Shown here: positions 9,907-19,685 of the stretch, in pieces | How the letters are laid out: each line of letters opens with the position of its first letter | Numbering within the stretch: the stretch's first letter is position 1 | Source of the DNA: Flintibacter muris | Lineage (GTDB): Bacteria > Bacillota > Clostridia > Oscillospirales > Oscillospiraceae | Direction: 5' to 3' | NCBI RefSeq assembly: GCF_943192995.1 | Contig: NZ_CALPCP010000023.1 | Coordinates: 1 to 64,000 of the forward strand | Length of the DNA stretch: 64,000 nucleotides | Made by a program: the position numbers and the translations under genes | The notes under the pieces: model-generated | Told to the model about the DNA's origin: nothing | Databases searched by the model: none | The model's input: only the letters and a program-made list of their open reading frames with translations

Positions 9907-10532
9907 TCTCTCCCACATATCCCTATCAGCGGGATGAGCGGTATATGACCCTGCGGGGTGCGGAGCATATCCCCCGGCAGATTTGCCAATACCTGTTGGA
10001 TTTACCCCTCCCTGGCTATGACCCGCCGAAGGACAACGACTACCCCCGGGTAAGGCTGATGAAGTACCTCTTCTACGACGATGGGGACCCGTTGTCCCAA
10101 CCTCTCCCGACACCGCAGCAAAAACGGGACGTGGTGTTTGACCCCATGCGACAGACCGATCCGCCCAGTGAAAAACTCTACCGTATCTTCCCCCAGGCCT
10201 ACATTGCCCAGACAGAGTATGTGGGCAAGACCCTTCTGAGAATGTACATGGGGCCGGGTGTGGGCCGAGTGGTTCACCGCTGCGAACTGTCCATTATATT
10301 TGAGTGCATGACCAACGTGATCTATGAGGGAGCGGCTGGAACAGCCCTTTCCCGGGTGTGGGCGATGGAGTGTGCACTGATGGAGGCCCTAAACGGAGTG
10401 AACATCAACGGTGTGGGCACCCTGTACTACGACCACAACCAAAATCCCAACTGCGGTTCCTGGGCCATCGACGACCGGGGGACTAATGTGGGACGGCAGC
10501 TGATTTTGGGACTGACCTGGGGGGCGAGCTGA
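9903..10532 (+). CDS. Phage structural protein, neck or tail-completion-like
   Basis: TTG 9903 overlaps the preceding TGA behind GAGGAGG, and the stop overlaps the next ATG. The 209-aa protein has aromatic-rich beta segments and a conserved-looking central stretch, IFECMTNVIYEG. I do not recognise the family. Tight coupling with both neighbours shows one transcription and translation unit for virion genes. Confidence 0.5.
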   Translation: MISPTYPYQRDERYMTLRGAEHIPRQICQYLLDLPLPGYDPPKDNDYPRVRLMKYLFYDDGDPLSQPLPTPQQKRDVVFDPMRQTDPPSEKLYRIFPQAYIAQTEYVGKTLLRMYMGPGVGRVVHRCELSIIFECMTNVIYEGAAGTALSRVWAMECALMEALNGVNINGVGTLYYDHNQNPNCGSWAIDDRGTNVGRQLILGLTWGAS

Positions 10533-11290
10533 TGAATTGGGCCGATACGATTTTAGGCAAGCCGGAGGAGTGGAACGGCCTGACCATCTATCCCGTCCTG
10601 ATGAGGGACTACCCCCTCTTCTTGACAGCAAAGGAAAGTATCACCGCTCTTCAGCAGAGCTGGCCCTTTCCCTGGTCCACGGTGCCCTACCTAGAGGGGC
10701 TGATCGGTATGGGTCTCTTTCCAAGACTGTGTGCCATGCTGAAATTGTCCCTTCGGCTACCGGATGAAGACAATCTCCCCATTTACCTTGTAACAGAATC
10801 TCCCCACCCCTTTGACAAGGGGGGTAGTGAGAAGATCACTTCTCTTCTGGTCGTTCAGGGGGAGAAACGGGTGGAGATTACCAAAAAGAACTTTGGCTCC
10901 CTGAGGGAGCTGCTGGCCCTGCAAAACGGCCTGGAACTGCCCGACGAGCGGGCCAATTTGGAGCTTTTGGAGGCGCAGCAGGATCTTTCTTCCGGGGGCC
11001 CGCCCCTCAAAGCGGACCTGGAGGATTTGATTGCCTCTGTGGCGCTGAAAAGCCATAGCGGCCCCAATGACATCCTGGGATGGACGGTACGCCGGTTCCA
11101 GAGAATGGAACGGGCCATTGACAGAAGTGAGGGATTCTGTATGGCAAACATCACCCTGGCCGCTGGCGGGAAGTTCAAGGGCGGCAACCCCTATCCTTCT
11201 TGGAAATTTGACCGGGAGGAAGGCCTTGTGGGCGTGGAGTCCCTGAGTGCCCTGTCCGGACGGCTATCAGACTCTGTTAAACAGAAATAG
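10532..11290 (+). CDS. Phage protein of unknown function, 252 aa
   Basis: ATG 10532 overlaps the upstream stop. The N-terminal part (1-85) begins like a tail-assembly protein (ILGKPEEWNGLTIYPVLMRDYPLF). Residues about 90-100 (SPHPFDKGG) look like a short remnant of the small palindromic repeat. The C-terminal part is helical and basic. A tail-assembly chaperone role is possible. Confidence 0.5.
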   Translation: MNWADTILGKPEEWNGLTIYPVLMRDYPLFLTAKESITALQQSWPFPWSTVPYLEGLIGMGLFPRLCAMLKLSLRLPDEDNLPIYLVTESPHPFDKGGSEKITSLLVVQGEKRVEITKKNFGSLRELLALQNGLELPDERANLELLEAQQDLSSGGPPLKADLEDLIASVALKSHSGPNDILGWTVRRFQRMERAIDRSEGFCMANITLAAGGKFKGGNPYPSWKFDREEGLVGVESLSALSGRLSDSVKQK

Positions 11291-11339
11291 GACCTTGTTG
11301 ACCCAGCGAAAGCTATAACATAATGATAAAAGGAAAGGA

Positions 11340-12770
11340 ATGATTTTCTTGATTAAAGCAAACCTGAACAACCGACCCCTGTACGCCAAAGGTACCATGG
11401 ACGTAAAGTGCTTTGACCCGGGCACCAACGACCTGGTCTACTACAGCAACAAAATGAGCACCAGCCAGCTTCAGAGCACCGTGAACCTGGGGGCCATCAA
11501 CGCTGGGATCGGCAATCCGGTGGTCATCCAGATTCCCGACACCCCCTCTTTGACCATGAACCTGACCGCCGCTGACTTCTCCCTGACGGGCCGTGCCCTG
11601 GCTGTGGGCGGCAACGTGACCTACAATGGCGTGGTGCCTGTAGACGAGGTGGTGGAGGCCGCCGGGACATCCCTGATTGTCTCCCAGACCCCTGTGGCTC
11701 CTCTGGGCGGGTGCGAGATCGTGTGTTATGTGGGCAACGACGGAACTGCCTATACCATCGACCCCACTACAATGCAGATTCAGGACTTCACTGCCACAGC
11801 GGGGGAGAAGTACTGTGTCCACTACTACACCGTGAACGCCGGGGCCCAGCAGTTCTCTGTGGAGACCCTGATGAACCCCGCCGTTGTACGGACGTTGATC
11901 TCCATCCCGGTGTACGCCACCGAGAGCAAGGAGGCCAACCCCATGAACGGCTCCCGGGTAGGAACCCTGTACATTACCATTCCCCGGATGCAGTTCAACG
12001 GCGATGTCTCCACCGAAGGCAGCCAGACTACGCCGGCCACTACCGTGATGAATGGAACCGCCCTGAGCTACGACGAGGCCTGTGAGGCAGGTATCCAGTG
12101 CGGCAATTCCGCTTCCCCCAAGCTGGCCTACATGGTGCTGGAACTCTATGGTTCCGCCGAGCAGTTTGCCACCGGGCTGGCCGTCGTGGGCGGCGGCGAG
12201 ATCGATGTGGCCGTGGGCGCCACCGTCCCCATCCCTGTGAAGTATGTGATGGACGACGGCTCCTTAGGCACGCCCCTGATGACCGACCTCACCTTTGTTT
12301 CCGGCACCCCCGCCGTAGCCACTGTGAGCGGCCAGGGCGTGGTGACCGGCGTGGCGGCGGGTACCTCCGATGTGACCATCACCTCCAACGGCTCTAAGAA
12401 GCTGACCACTACGGCTAAGGTGACTGTCACCGGCGGTACCCCGGCTCCCGTACCCACCGCCGATGTGACCTTTACTATGACCAACCCTGCCCCTGATGCC
12501 AGCAACACCATCACCGGCGGCGGCGCAGACAGGGCCGTGGCGGTAAATGTGGCCAATGGCACTACCAGTGTGGTGCTGGAGGTATCCTTGGTCTCTGGGC
12601 AGAGTGCGGCTGTGGGCGGGACCGACGCCTCCGATGTGACCGTTGGCGGCACCGCCACCACGCCCACCTACACCGTGGATACCACCGGCGGCAGCAAGTC
12701 TTTCACCCTGACTGTGTCTGAGACAAACAAGAGCGATATCGTGTATACCATTACCGTGACAGCGGCGTGA
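11340..12770 (+). CDS. Tail tube-like protein with Big-type Ig domains
   Basis: The frame opens at ATG 11340, but the ribosome site AGGAAAGG suits TTG 11349 better. The first 280 residues resemble a tail-tube or sheath-like subunit. Residues about 285-370 form a bacterial Ig-like (Big2-type) domain (TFVSGTPAVATVSGQGVVTGVAAGTSDVTI in two pieces), followed by a Thr/Gly-rich beta domain. The end VYTITVTAA is typical of such surface domains. Ig-like additions on tube proteins are thought to help surface contact. Confidence 0.6.
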   Translation: MIFLIKANLNNRPLYAKGTMDVKCFDPGTNDLVYYSNKMSTSQLQSTVNLGAINAGIGNPVVIQIPDTPSLTMNLTAADFSLTGRALAVGGNVTYNGVVPVDEVVEAAGTSLIVSQTPVAPLGGCEIVCYVGNDGTAYTIDPTTMQIQDFTATAGEKYCVHYYTVNAGAQQFSVETLMNPAVVRTLISIPVYATESKEANPMNGSRVGTLYITIPRMQFNGDVSTEGSQTTPATTVMNGTALSYDEACEAGIQCGNSASPKLAYMVLELYGSAEQFATGLAVVGGGEIDVAVGATVPIPVKYVMDDGSLGTPLMTDLTFVSGTPAVATVSGQGVVTGVAAGTSDVTITSNGSKKLTTTAKVTVTGGTPAPVPTADVTFTMTNPAPDASNTITGGGADRAVAVNVANGTTSVVLEVSLVSGQSAAVGGTDASDVTVGGTATTPTYTVDTTGGSKSFTLTVSETNKSDIVYTITVTAA

Positions 12771-12849
12771 GCTAAGAGACGAGGCGAGGGGAACGGTACT
12801 GTTCCCCCGCCTCTCCCAGGGCCTGGCCGCAGACCTTGGGAGAGGCGAT

Positions 12850-13290
12850 ATGATGAGCTTTGTTGACAAATACAAAACCTTTCTGTCGAAGGTGTCCCAA
12901 GCGGCGGCAGATTCCCTGGAACATGAGGTAGCCAACGAGGTGCGGGCTACCATGATTATAAAAGCCCTTGACGAGGTATATTCCTACGATGCCAGCCCTA
13001 TGGCAATGGATAGCCGAAGGATGGAGGCGGGGGGCCTGGGGGATTGGGACCAAATCAGGGCAGAAGTGAAAGAAGAAGAGAACTTTGCTGCACTGGAGGT
13101 TTGGAACACCGCGCCCTTCCAGGACGGACGGCTCTACGGCGTGTCACTGGCCCATGTGGTGGAAACAGGGGCCGCCAGCTTCCGCCAGCCTTACCCTCGC
13201 CCCTTCACCGCCAAAACACAGGCGGAGGTTTTGTCCTCCGGGCGGGCTTATCAGGCACTCAAGAAGGGGTTAACACGAAACGGATTTTAG
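12850..13290 (+). CDS. Minor phage protein, HK97 gp10-like
   Basis: ATG 12850, 146 aa. The helical N-terminus, a central part with VETGAASFRQPYPRPFTAKTQ, and the ending helix resemble small tail-completion proteins of the gp10 type, in which a conserved PRPF-like segment precedes the last helix. Assignment is by pattern memory only. Confidence 0.45.
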   Translation: MMSFVDKYKTFLSKVSQAAADSLEHEVANEVRATMIIKALDEVYSYDASPMAMDSRRMEAGGLGDWDQIRAEVKEEENFAALEVWNTAPFQDGRLYGVSLAHVVETGAASFRQPYPRPFTAKTQAEVLSSGRAYQALKKGLTRNGF

Positions 13291-13299
13291 GAGGAGATC

Positions 13300-15678
13300 A
13301 TGGCGCTATATCAGCCGACAAATATATTCCCATCTTCCTTCGCCGGGCAGGGAGGCGGGACAGTGGATGCCAGCCAGCCACTGACAGTGTCCTGGCAGGT
13401 AAATGGAAACTCCGCCATGACGGGGTATCAGATTGACATCTTTCAGAATACTGTTTCATCCACACGGGTCTACACCTCCGGCGTGGTGAACATCTCTCCC
13501 TTCTGGGGAGTGAGTTCCACAGGAGATACGAAGTATTACAGTGTGACAATCCCAAACCCGAACCTGGTGAACGGGTTTGCCGATGGGTACAAGCTGCAGA
13601 TCACCCAGTATTGGAACGGCGGGAGCATCCAGCAGATCTCCCCCTCCTACTTCATTACCCGGGCGGCTCCAACCCTGAACATTCAGAGTTTTATAAATCC
13701 CATTTCCGGGCGGATGGCCAGCTTTACCGCCAACTATACGCAGGCTCAGGGAGACGGGCTGGACTGGTTCCGGTGGCTGCTATGTGAGGCGGGCCATGAA
13801 AACGAACCCTTGGAGGATTCCGGGAACATCTACGGCTCCGGAGAGATCAAAGTCAGCTATGATGGGCTGTTTACGGGCACCGATTATCGGGTCCGGTGTA
13901 TGATCCAGACGGAGAACGGTGTAGAGGCGGATACCGGGTGGGTGGATTTTACCGTTGAGTACCAGGTGTCTGACATGCTGGGCTATGTGGACGCCTGCCG
14001 CCACCCAATTGAGGGGATTACCCTCCGGTGGCCGCTGGTGTCTTACATCCCCGGGACGGCTTCTGGTCCCTATGCCATCCAGGACGGAGTGCTGGATCTC
14101 CCAGCTGGGTCTTCAGTGACCTGGAACCAAAAGAATGGGGGAGAGCTGGACATCGGCGCTCCATGGACCCTGGCCTGGTCCGGGTATCTCCCGGCCGCAG
14201 GGACCGCCCCGGTGTTGACCGTAGTACCTGGGCTAACCTTTTCAGTGACACCCTCTTCGGTACGGCTGGAGCTGAACGGGATAGCTCTCTGGTCAAACTC
14301 CATGTCGGGGATTGAACCGGATTGGCCCATGCGCCTTGTGATAACGCCCAGAGAAATGCACTTCTACCACATCGTCTCCCAAGGAGGTCTTCTCCCCACC
14401 ACGCAGTTGTCTCCCGGAAACAGTCTGTTTCCCAGCGGCGGGAGCTACTCTTGGAGGAAGATTACTTACCCCTTGACCTGGGTGCAGCCGGACATTACCG
14501 CACTGACTCTTCACGGAGAACAGCGGTGCCAGTGGCTTACAGTGATGGCCGGGGAGGTCTCCGGGGCGTTGCTGAATGATCTGCTGACCAACATGACCTA
14601 CGAGCCAGCCTGGACACTGGACACCCGCTTTATGGCCGGGTTTTATCAGGGTCTGAACGGGGGAAATATCGCTCCTGTAGGAGATACTGTGACAGGTGTG
14701 GCTCTGTACCGGAGGAAGGAGGGGGAGAGTCGGCTCCGACTGGTGGCCAATCTGGATATCGGCACGTCGACGCTGGTGGACGAAGGATTTCGTAATCAGG
14801 AGACCTACATCTATTATCTGTTTGTCCTGGGGGCCAGGACCTACGTATCCGCCCCGCTGATCTCCAACCCCATCACCCCCATGTTCTGGAACTGGACGGT
14901 GATGAAGACCGAATTGGATAACAAAACCTACCATGTGAAGGAGGTCCATGTCTTCCGAAACTCAGTAAATACGGACTCCATCACCAACAACAACGCCCCA
15001 CAGCTCTTACAGAACTTTACCCCCTATCCCAACCGGCAGCCCAGCTCTTTCAATTACCAGAGCTCCACACTGACAGGGTATATCGGACAGGTAGATTTTG
15101 AAAAGAACCGATATTTTGACACAGTGGAACAGGCGGACGCCCTGCGGGCGCTGTCCGTAAGTACAGACCCCAAGTTCCTCCGGGACCGGAAGGGGAACCT
15201 GTGGAAAATTGAGACCGGGGCGGCGGTATCCTTCCAGACGGGAGACAACCAGGTCCCGCAGCCCTACTTTGGGACCTTCCCCTGGGTGGAGACAGGGGAC
15301 GCGGAGGGTATGTCCATCATCAGTGGCCCGGGGGACTGGAACGGCGGAACGGGGCAAAAGCAGGAGACAGACCGGGCGGCCATTGTGGTGACGGCCCCCG
15401 CTGGGGCCCTTGTGACTATCACCGCAAACGGTTCTGTGGTCCTCTCTCAGACCTGGATCGGGCCCGTGGTGTATTATCCCCCCGCCTACGGAAATTACGC
15501 CGTGAGCGCAGTTCTGGGGGCAGATTCTGACCAGAAGACCATCACGGTAAACGACGACCTAACCTACTATGCCGGGCTGGTGTTCACAGGGCCAATCATT
15601 CTGACCGCAATCGGACCCTCCGGGGCCAGCGTAACGGTGACCGGGAACGGGTTTATTCAGACGAAGGTAATTCAATGA
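13300..15678 (+). CDS. Large tail protein with fibronectin-like domains
   Basis: ATG 13300 follows GGAGGAG. The 792-aa protein is almost all beta. Residues about 20-220 look like two fibronectin-III-like domains (openings such as LTVSWQVNGNSAMTGYQID). A long Trp-rich central part and a C-terminal pair of Ig-like domains follow. No enzyme motif is visible. A distal tail or baseplate hub-associated protein is the likely role. Confidence 0.55.
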   Translation: MALYQPTNIFPSSFAGQGGGTVDASQPLTVSWQVNGNSAMTGYQIDIFQNTVSSTRVYTSGVVNISPFWGVSSTGDTKYYSVTIPNPNLVNGFADGYKLQITQYWNGGSIQQISPSYFITRAAPTLNIQSFINPISGRMASFTANYTQAQGDGLDWFRWLLCEAGHENEPLEDSGNIYGSGEIKVSYDGLFTGTDYRVRCMIQTENGVEADTGWVDFTVEYQVSDMLGYVDACRHPIEGITLRWPLVSYIPGTASGPYAIQDGVLDLPAGSSVTWNQKNGGELDIGAPWTLAWSGYLPAAGTAPVLTVVPGLTFSVTPSSVRLELNGIALWSNSMSGIEPDWPMRLVITPREMHFYHIVSQGGLLPTTQLSPGNSLFPSGGSYSWRKITYPLTWVQPDITALTLHGEQRCQWLTVMAGEVSGALLNDLLTNMTYEPAWTLDTRFMAGFYQGLNGGNIAPVGDTVTGVALYRRKEGESRLRLVANLDIGTSTLVDEGFRNQETYIYYLFVLGARTYVSAPLISNPITPMFWNWTVMKTELDNKTYHVKEVHVFRNSVNTDSITNNNAPQLLQNFTPYPNRQPSSFNYQSSTLTGYIGQVDFEKNRYFDTVEQADALRALSVSTDPKFLRDRKGNLWKIETGAAVSFQTGDNQVPQPYFGTFPWVETGDAEGMSIISGPGDWNGGTGQKQETDRAAIVVTAPAGALVTITANGSVVLSQTWIGPVVYYPPAYGNYAVSAVLGADSDQKTITVNDDLTYYAGLVFTGPIILTAIGPSGASVTVTGNGFIQTKVIQ

Positions 15679-15682
15679 AAAA

Positions 15683-15704
15683 CTGCCCTCCGGGTGGAGG
15701 GCAG
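15683..15704 (+). terminator. Hairpin after the large tail gene
   Basis: CTGCCCTCC (15683-15691) pairs perfectly with GGAGGGCAG (15696-15704) around GGGT, five bases after the stop codon. The T run comes only later (15719-15724), so it is either a weak terminator or an RNA-stabilising end. Confidence 0.5.
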
Positions 15705-15883
15705 TGAGTTACGAATCAGTTTTTAAGAGAAGTACTTTTTCGTGACCAAGGACAAAACCAAAATCGATCGTGTTGCATCTGCCCCGTTTCTTGACCTTGT
15801 TTACCCTGCATATCGAGTAGCAGCAAATATTATTGAAAATAAATTATCTACAGCAAAAAAATTTTTACATTGGGGGTAAAAGT
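15705..15883. other. Intergenic stretch before the LamG tail gene
   Basis: AT-rich, about 180 bases, with no supported gene. The open frame from ATG 15833 is in frame with the next gene, but the strong site GGGGG at 15872-15876 points to ATG 15884. Confidence 0.4.
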
Positions 15884-18010
15884 ATGGGAACAGTGAGTTT
15901 TGAAGTGCCGGGGCCTGGAATCTATCAGGTGACATGCGACCCCAGGTTGGAGCCGCTGGCCAACAGCGGAACGGCGGGAGAGGTTCTGGCGGGGAAACAG
16001 TTTTATAGTGAGAAGAACGCTCCTGTGACCGGGACGATGCCAAACAATCCGCCCCAGCAGGTGAGCGTGGCAGGCGGGGAAAGCTACACTATTCCCCAAG
16101 GCTACCACGACGGCACAGGGAAGGTGACGGGGACTGGAACGGTTCTTCCTGCGCTGACGAACCCCGGAACTGCAGGGGACCTTTTGAAGGACAAGGAACT
16201 AATCGACCAAAGCGGCAACGTGGTGACTGGGACGCTGGATCCAGTCTCCCCCACCTACGCCGGTTTGCTGGTGGTGACAGTGGAATCCGGGGCGGTGGTG
16301 ACCGCCACAGATGGGATTACCACCCTGACAGAGACTTCTACTGGGATGGCCACCTTCCACCTGCCCAATGGCGGCACATGGACGATATCCGCCACGCTGA
16401 ACGGAAACCAATCCGCCGCCACGGAAGTGGAGGTACAGGAAAATTTTAGCTTGGCCCTCTCCGCCGGGGCCACTCAAACCGTGAACATCCCCACGCAGTA
16501 TGAGGCGGAATTGTCCTTTATCCCGACTTACACTGTAACGCTGACTATCGACCCCACTGGAAGTGGAACTGTGACCGGAGCGGGGGAGTATCAGGAGGGT
16601 ACGCGGGCCACCGTTACCGCTAATCCCGGGGATGGGTACGAGTTTGCAGCGTGGAAGGAACCTGAAGGGTCAAGGCTCCCAACCGGCTACACGGAACTGG
16701 AATATATCCAGGCGACTGCGGGGTTTACTTACATTGATACAGGGAAGACCTTATCCTCAAAAGCAAAATATGTTGTCGATATAGAGGTTACTATGAAAGG
16801 AGGAACTTCCTACCCTAAATTTGTTATTTGGGCAGAAGATACAACCGCTGGGCTACTTTATCAGGCGGGAAACGGAGTACAATTCGTGATTCGGAACAAC
16901 GGCACCACATTGACAAATATAAACCCCGATCCTGACACAACAGTCCCGAAGCGGCACAGAGCAGATATAGACCTTCAAAATGGGACTTTTTCGCTTGATG
17001 GAACTATTTATAGCATTACTGTGCCGACTGATTTCGCTTCGACACCCTCTGTTTTATTGTTGGGGGGCGCACATGCTAACTATTCCCTTTACGGCAAGCT
17101 CTATTCTTTTGAAAATTACGAAGAAGGCGTTCTTGTTCAAAAGATGGTTCCCTGCTCCGACCCTTCCGGCGTTATTGGTCTATACGACCTTGTGGATGGT
17201 ATATTCTACGCCAATGCAGGAGCCGATACTTTTACTGCTGGCCCGGAAGTAAGTGGCGATATTACTGTCAGCGAGGAATCTGAGTATACCTTCACTGTGA
17301 CAGGAGACCGAAAACTGGTGGCGGTGTTTGCAAAAACCTCTAGACTGCCCGAAGGGTACACGGAAGTGGAGTATATCAGTAATCCAAACCTTACCTACAT
17401 TGAAAATTTGAACATTCCGGGCCAAAACTCTAACAATCTTTACAGCTCAAAAAGATTTGAATTTTCTGTTAAATTTTTAGATTTTGCCGATTCAAGTGAA
17501 GACACCATTACTGGGCGGTACTATTACTATAGACCAACCTCTGGATCTGCAACTCAGAATAATTACCGTGTATATCGTTCTGAAAACATTTTAACTGTTT
17601 ATGGGGGCGGTGACTACAAAATAACCTCCCCATATTCAGTTACGCAGGATAAATCTTCAATAATTATTGATCTTCCAAAAAAGAAGTTTGTTTTTAATGG
17701 CGCAGATTTGGTTCTTAATTTGGGTATAGCTACAATTGGGGCTAGAAATACATATCCGCTATTTGCAAGACATTATTATTACAGATACAGTGCAACCAGC
17801 ATTACACAAAGATTTGATTCCCAATCAAACTTTGAATTTTACGAATTAAAAGTATATGAATCGACTTCTAATGAAATAAATGACTTGCTTTGCCACTATG
17901 TACCATGTATTAACCCGGATGGAGAGGTCGGGCTTTATGACATTGTGAGAGATTTGTTTTTCACACACGCAGACACTGACAAAGTGTTTGTCGCTGGCCC
18001 CGCCATATAA
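15884..18010 (+). CDS. Tail fibre with two LamG-like domains
   Basis: ATG 15884 is placed well behind TGGGGGTAAA. The 708-aa protein has an N-terminal segment common to phage fibres (PGPGIYQVTCDPRLEPLANSG), then an InlB-type beta repeat (SGTVTGAGEYQEGTRATVTA near residue 235). Two jelly-roll, LamG-like domains follow. Each opens LPxGYTExEYI (near 275 and 490) and closes with a GLYDxVxxxF...AGP motif. Such domains bind carbohydrate and probably recognise the host. DNA composition falls to clearly AT-rich in the second domain, which suggests a swapped receptor-binding module. Confidence 0.7.
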   Translation: MGTVSFEVPGPGIYQVTCDPRLEPLANSGTAGEVLAGKQFYSEKNAPVTGTMPNNPPQQVSVAGGESYTIPQGYHDGTGKVTGTGTVLPALTNPGTAGDLLKDKELIDQSGNVVTGTLDPVSPTYAGLLVVTVESGAVVTATDGITTLTETSTGMATFHLPNGGTWTISATLNGNQSAATEVEVQENFSLALSAGATQTVNIPTQYEAELSFIPTYTVTLTIDPTGSGTVTGAGEYQEGTRATVTANPGDGYEFAAWKEPEGSRLPTGYTELEYIQATAGFTYIDTGKTLSSKAKYVVDIEVTMKGGTSYPKFVIWAEDTTAGLLYQAGNGVQFVIRNNGTTLTNINPDPDTTVPKRHRADIDLQNGTFSLDGTIYSITVPTDFASTPSVLLLGGAHANYSLYGKLYSFENYEEGVLVQKMVPCSDPSGVIGLYDLVDGIFYANAGADTFTAGPEVSGDITVSEESEYTFTVTGDRKLVAVFAKTSRLPEGYTEVEYISNPNLTYIENLNIPGQNSNNLYSSKRFEFSVKFLDFADSSEDTITGRYYYYRPTSGSATQNNYRVYRSENILTVYGGGDYKITSPYSVTQDKSSIIIDLPKKKFVFNGADLVLNLGIATIGARNTYPLFARHYYYRYSATSITQRFDSQSNFEFYELKVYESTSNEINDLLCHYVPCINPDGEVGLYDIVRDLFFTHADTDKVFVAGPAI

Positions 18011-18014
18011 AGTC

Positions 18015-18040
18015 AAAGAAAAGCCGCCCGGAAGGGCGGC
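18015..18040 (-). terminator. Terminator of the antitoxin gene
   Basis: Read on the minus strand, GCCGCCC and GGGCGGC (18023-18029 and 18034-18040) form a 7-bp GC stem followed by a T-rich run. It also lies just after the stop of the LamG gene and may serve both strands. Confidence 0.65.
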
Positions 18041-18076
18041 CCAATGGAGATATTCGTAATGAGTCCACGTGGTACA

Positions 18077-18328
18077 TTACCACGCCTCCTCTGGATCGTA
18101 TGGAACACAGCCATCTAGAGGCTCCGCTTCAGCCTTCTCAATGCTGCTTTCCACATCATGAATTGAGCACAGATGCATGGTTTCCAGCAGGCTGTTGTAA
18201 TCAGATTCACTGATGATAACCGCATTTCTATTCTTTGTTGTTACATTCACCACATCGCCATAGGTCACTGCCTGATCCACAAAACCAAACACATTTTTCC
18301 GAAAAACAGTAATATTGGTATTCGTCAT
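18077..18328 (-). CDS. Orphan Phd/YefM-type antitoxin
   Basis: ATG 18328 follows GATGAAGGTGG. The 83-aa protein has the Phd/YefM opening (TNITVFRKNVFGFVDQAV), the strand-turn GDVVNVTTKNRNAVIIS and the conserved SESDYNSLLET. It would bind a RelE/Doc-type toxin and repress its own promoter. No toxin gene adjoins it: it stands alone and reversed between two plus-strand tail genes. It is therefore a lone 'moron' gene that may neutralise a toxin made elsewhere. Confidence 0.75.
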   Translation of the reverse strand: MTNTNITVFRKNVFGFVDQAVTYGDVVNVTTKNRNAVIISESDYNSLLETMHLCSIHDVESSIEKAEAEPLDGCVPYDPEEAW

Positions 18329-18352
18329 TACAGCCACCTTCATCACCAATAG

Positions 18353-19672
18353 ATGCGCATTATAGCGTACACCATACCACCTGTCAAGGATTTTAAGGAG
18401 GAGATAGCTACGACCGACCGGGAACGCTGGGCAGCGTACTTAAACGCCCTGGAGGGGCCGTTTCTCAAACTGGCACGGCTGGACTTTCTACAACCAGACG
18501 GCTCCCTGGCCTTCTCTATTGACAATAACCACAAAAACCGCCGCGCCGGGGCGTTTATCCAGGAGGGGGAGCTGACAGTCAACCTCCAGAACGGCCAGAG
18601 GAGGCAGGCCGCCATTACCCTGTCCAACCTGGATGGGGAGTATGACTTCAATGTGAACAAGGTGTGGTTCGGCCAGCAGATACGACTGATGGAAGGGCTG
18701 GTCCTTCCAGACGGGACAGACTACTACCTCCCACAGGGGGTTTTCTACGTGAAGGATCCAGAGGAGACCTTTGAGCCGGGACGGAAGACGGCCCGGTACA
18801 CCCTGGCGGACAAGTGGGCCTATCTGGACGGGACGCTGTTCGGCAACCTGGAAGGGACATACCAGATCAGCCGGGGGGAGAACCTGTTCAACGCAGTGAC
18901 CACGCTGCTCCAGAAGGGGAGGGGGAACGGACAGCCCATTGACAACGTGCCCCCGGTGTTCACCACCTATTACAACGACCGCACCGTCACTCTGCCCGAC
19001 GGTACCACCGCGAGCTGGCTCACGGCCCCTTACACCTATCGGTGCGAGAGTGAGAACGGCACCTATGCAGAGGTGCTGCTGGAGGTGAACAAGATGCTGG
19101 TGGGCTGGATGGGCTACGACCAGGCGGGACATTTCCGGGTAGACGCCGCCTATGAGGACATTTTGGACACGGACAAGCCGGTGCAGTATCAGCTCTCCCC
19201 GGAGCGGACCACCTTTCTGGGGTGTACCTACACCATAAAGAACACCGAGGTTTACAATGATATTATCGTCCGGGGGACGGCCCTGAAAGAGAACGAGCCT
19301 ATCCCCACGGGGAGAGCCATAAACGCCGACCCGAGAAGCGATACCAATGTGAATATTCTGGGCTACAGGACCCAGCGGCGGAGCGAGACGGCCTATTACG
19401 CAGATGGGCAATGCCAGGAGCTGGCGGAGTTTTATCTGAAACGGAACACGGTGCTGCAGAAGTCGGTCACCGTGCAGACCAGCCAGATTTTTCACCTAAC
19501 GGAGAACAACCTGGTCACCATCCAGCGCACAGACAAGCCCGGTTCTCCCGTGGAGCGGCATCTGCTCACCGGCTTCTCCCGCCCTATTGGTCAAACCGGG
19601 GCTATGCAGCTCAATTGTACCTCAGTGAATGACTTCCCCCTGGCCACGGCGGCGCCTATGCCAGGAGAATGA
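18353..19672 (+). CDS. Distal tail-type protein with possible ACG start
   Basis: The frame opens at ATG 18353, but no ribosome site stands there. A strong AAGGAGGAG (18395-18403) lies six bases before an in-frame ACG (18410), which would give TDRERWAAYLNAL as N-terminus. The protein is beta-rich and resembles tail or baseplate hub proteins (segments SLAFSIDNNHKNRRAG and VFYVKDPEETFEPG). The start is either a rare ACG or a mutated ATG; the weak upstream ATG remains possible. Confidence 0.55.
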   Translation: MRIIAYTIPPVKDFKEEIATTDRERWAAYLNALEGPFLKLARLDFLQPDGSLAFSIDNNHKNRRAGAFIQEGELTVNLQNGQRRQAAITLSNLDGEYDFNVNKVWFGQQIRLMEGLVLPDGTDYYLPQGVFYVKDPEETFEPGRKTARYTLADKWAYLDGTLFGNLEGTYQISRGENLFNAVTTLLQKGRGNGQPIDNVPPVFTTYYNDRTVTLPDGTTASWLTAPYTYRCESENGTYAEVLLEVNKMLVGWMGYDQAGHFRVDAAYEDILDTDKPVQYQLSPERTTFLGCTYTIKNTEVYNDIIVRGTALKENEPIPTGRAINADPRSDTNVNILGYRTQRRSETAYYADGQCQELAEFYLKRNTVLQKSVTVQTSQIFHLTENNLVTIQRTDKPGSPVERHLLTGFSRPIGQTGAMQLNCTSVNDFPLATAAPMPGE

Positions 19673-19685
19673 AAGGAGAAAAATT

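Noticed and set aside
18353-19672. Toxin partner for the YefM-type antitoxin in the neighbouring gene
   Set aside because: The neighbour is a 439-aa beta-rich tail protein on the other strand, not a RelE or Doc fold.
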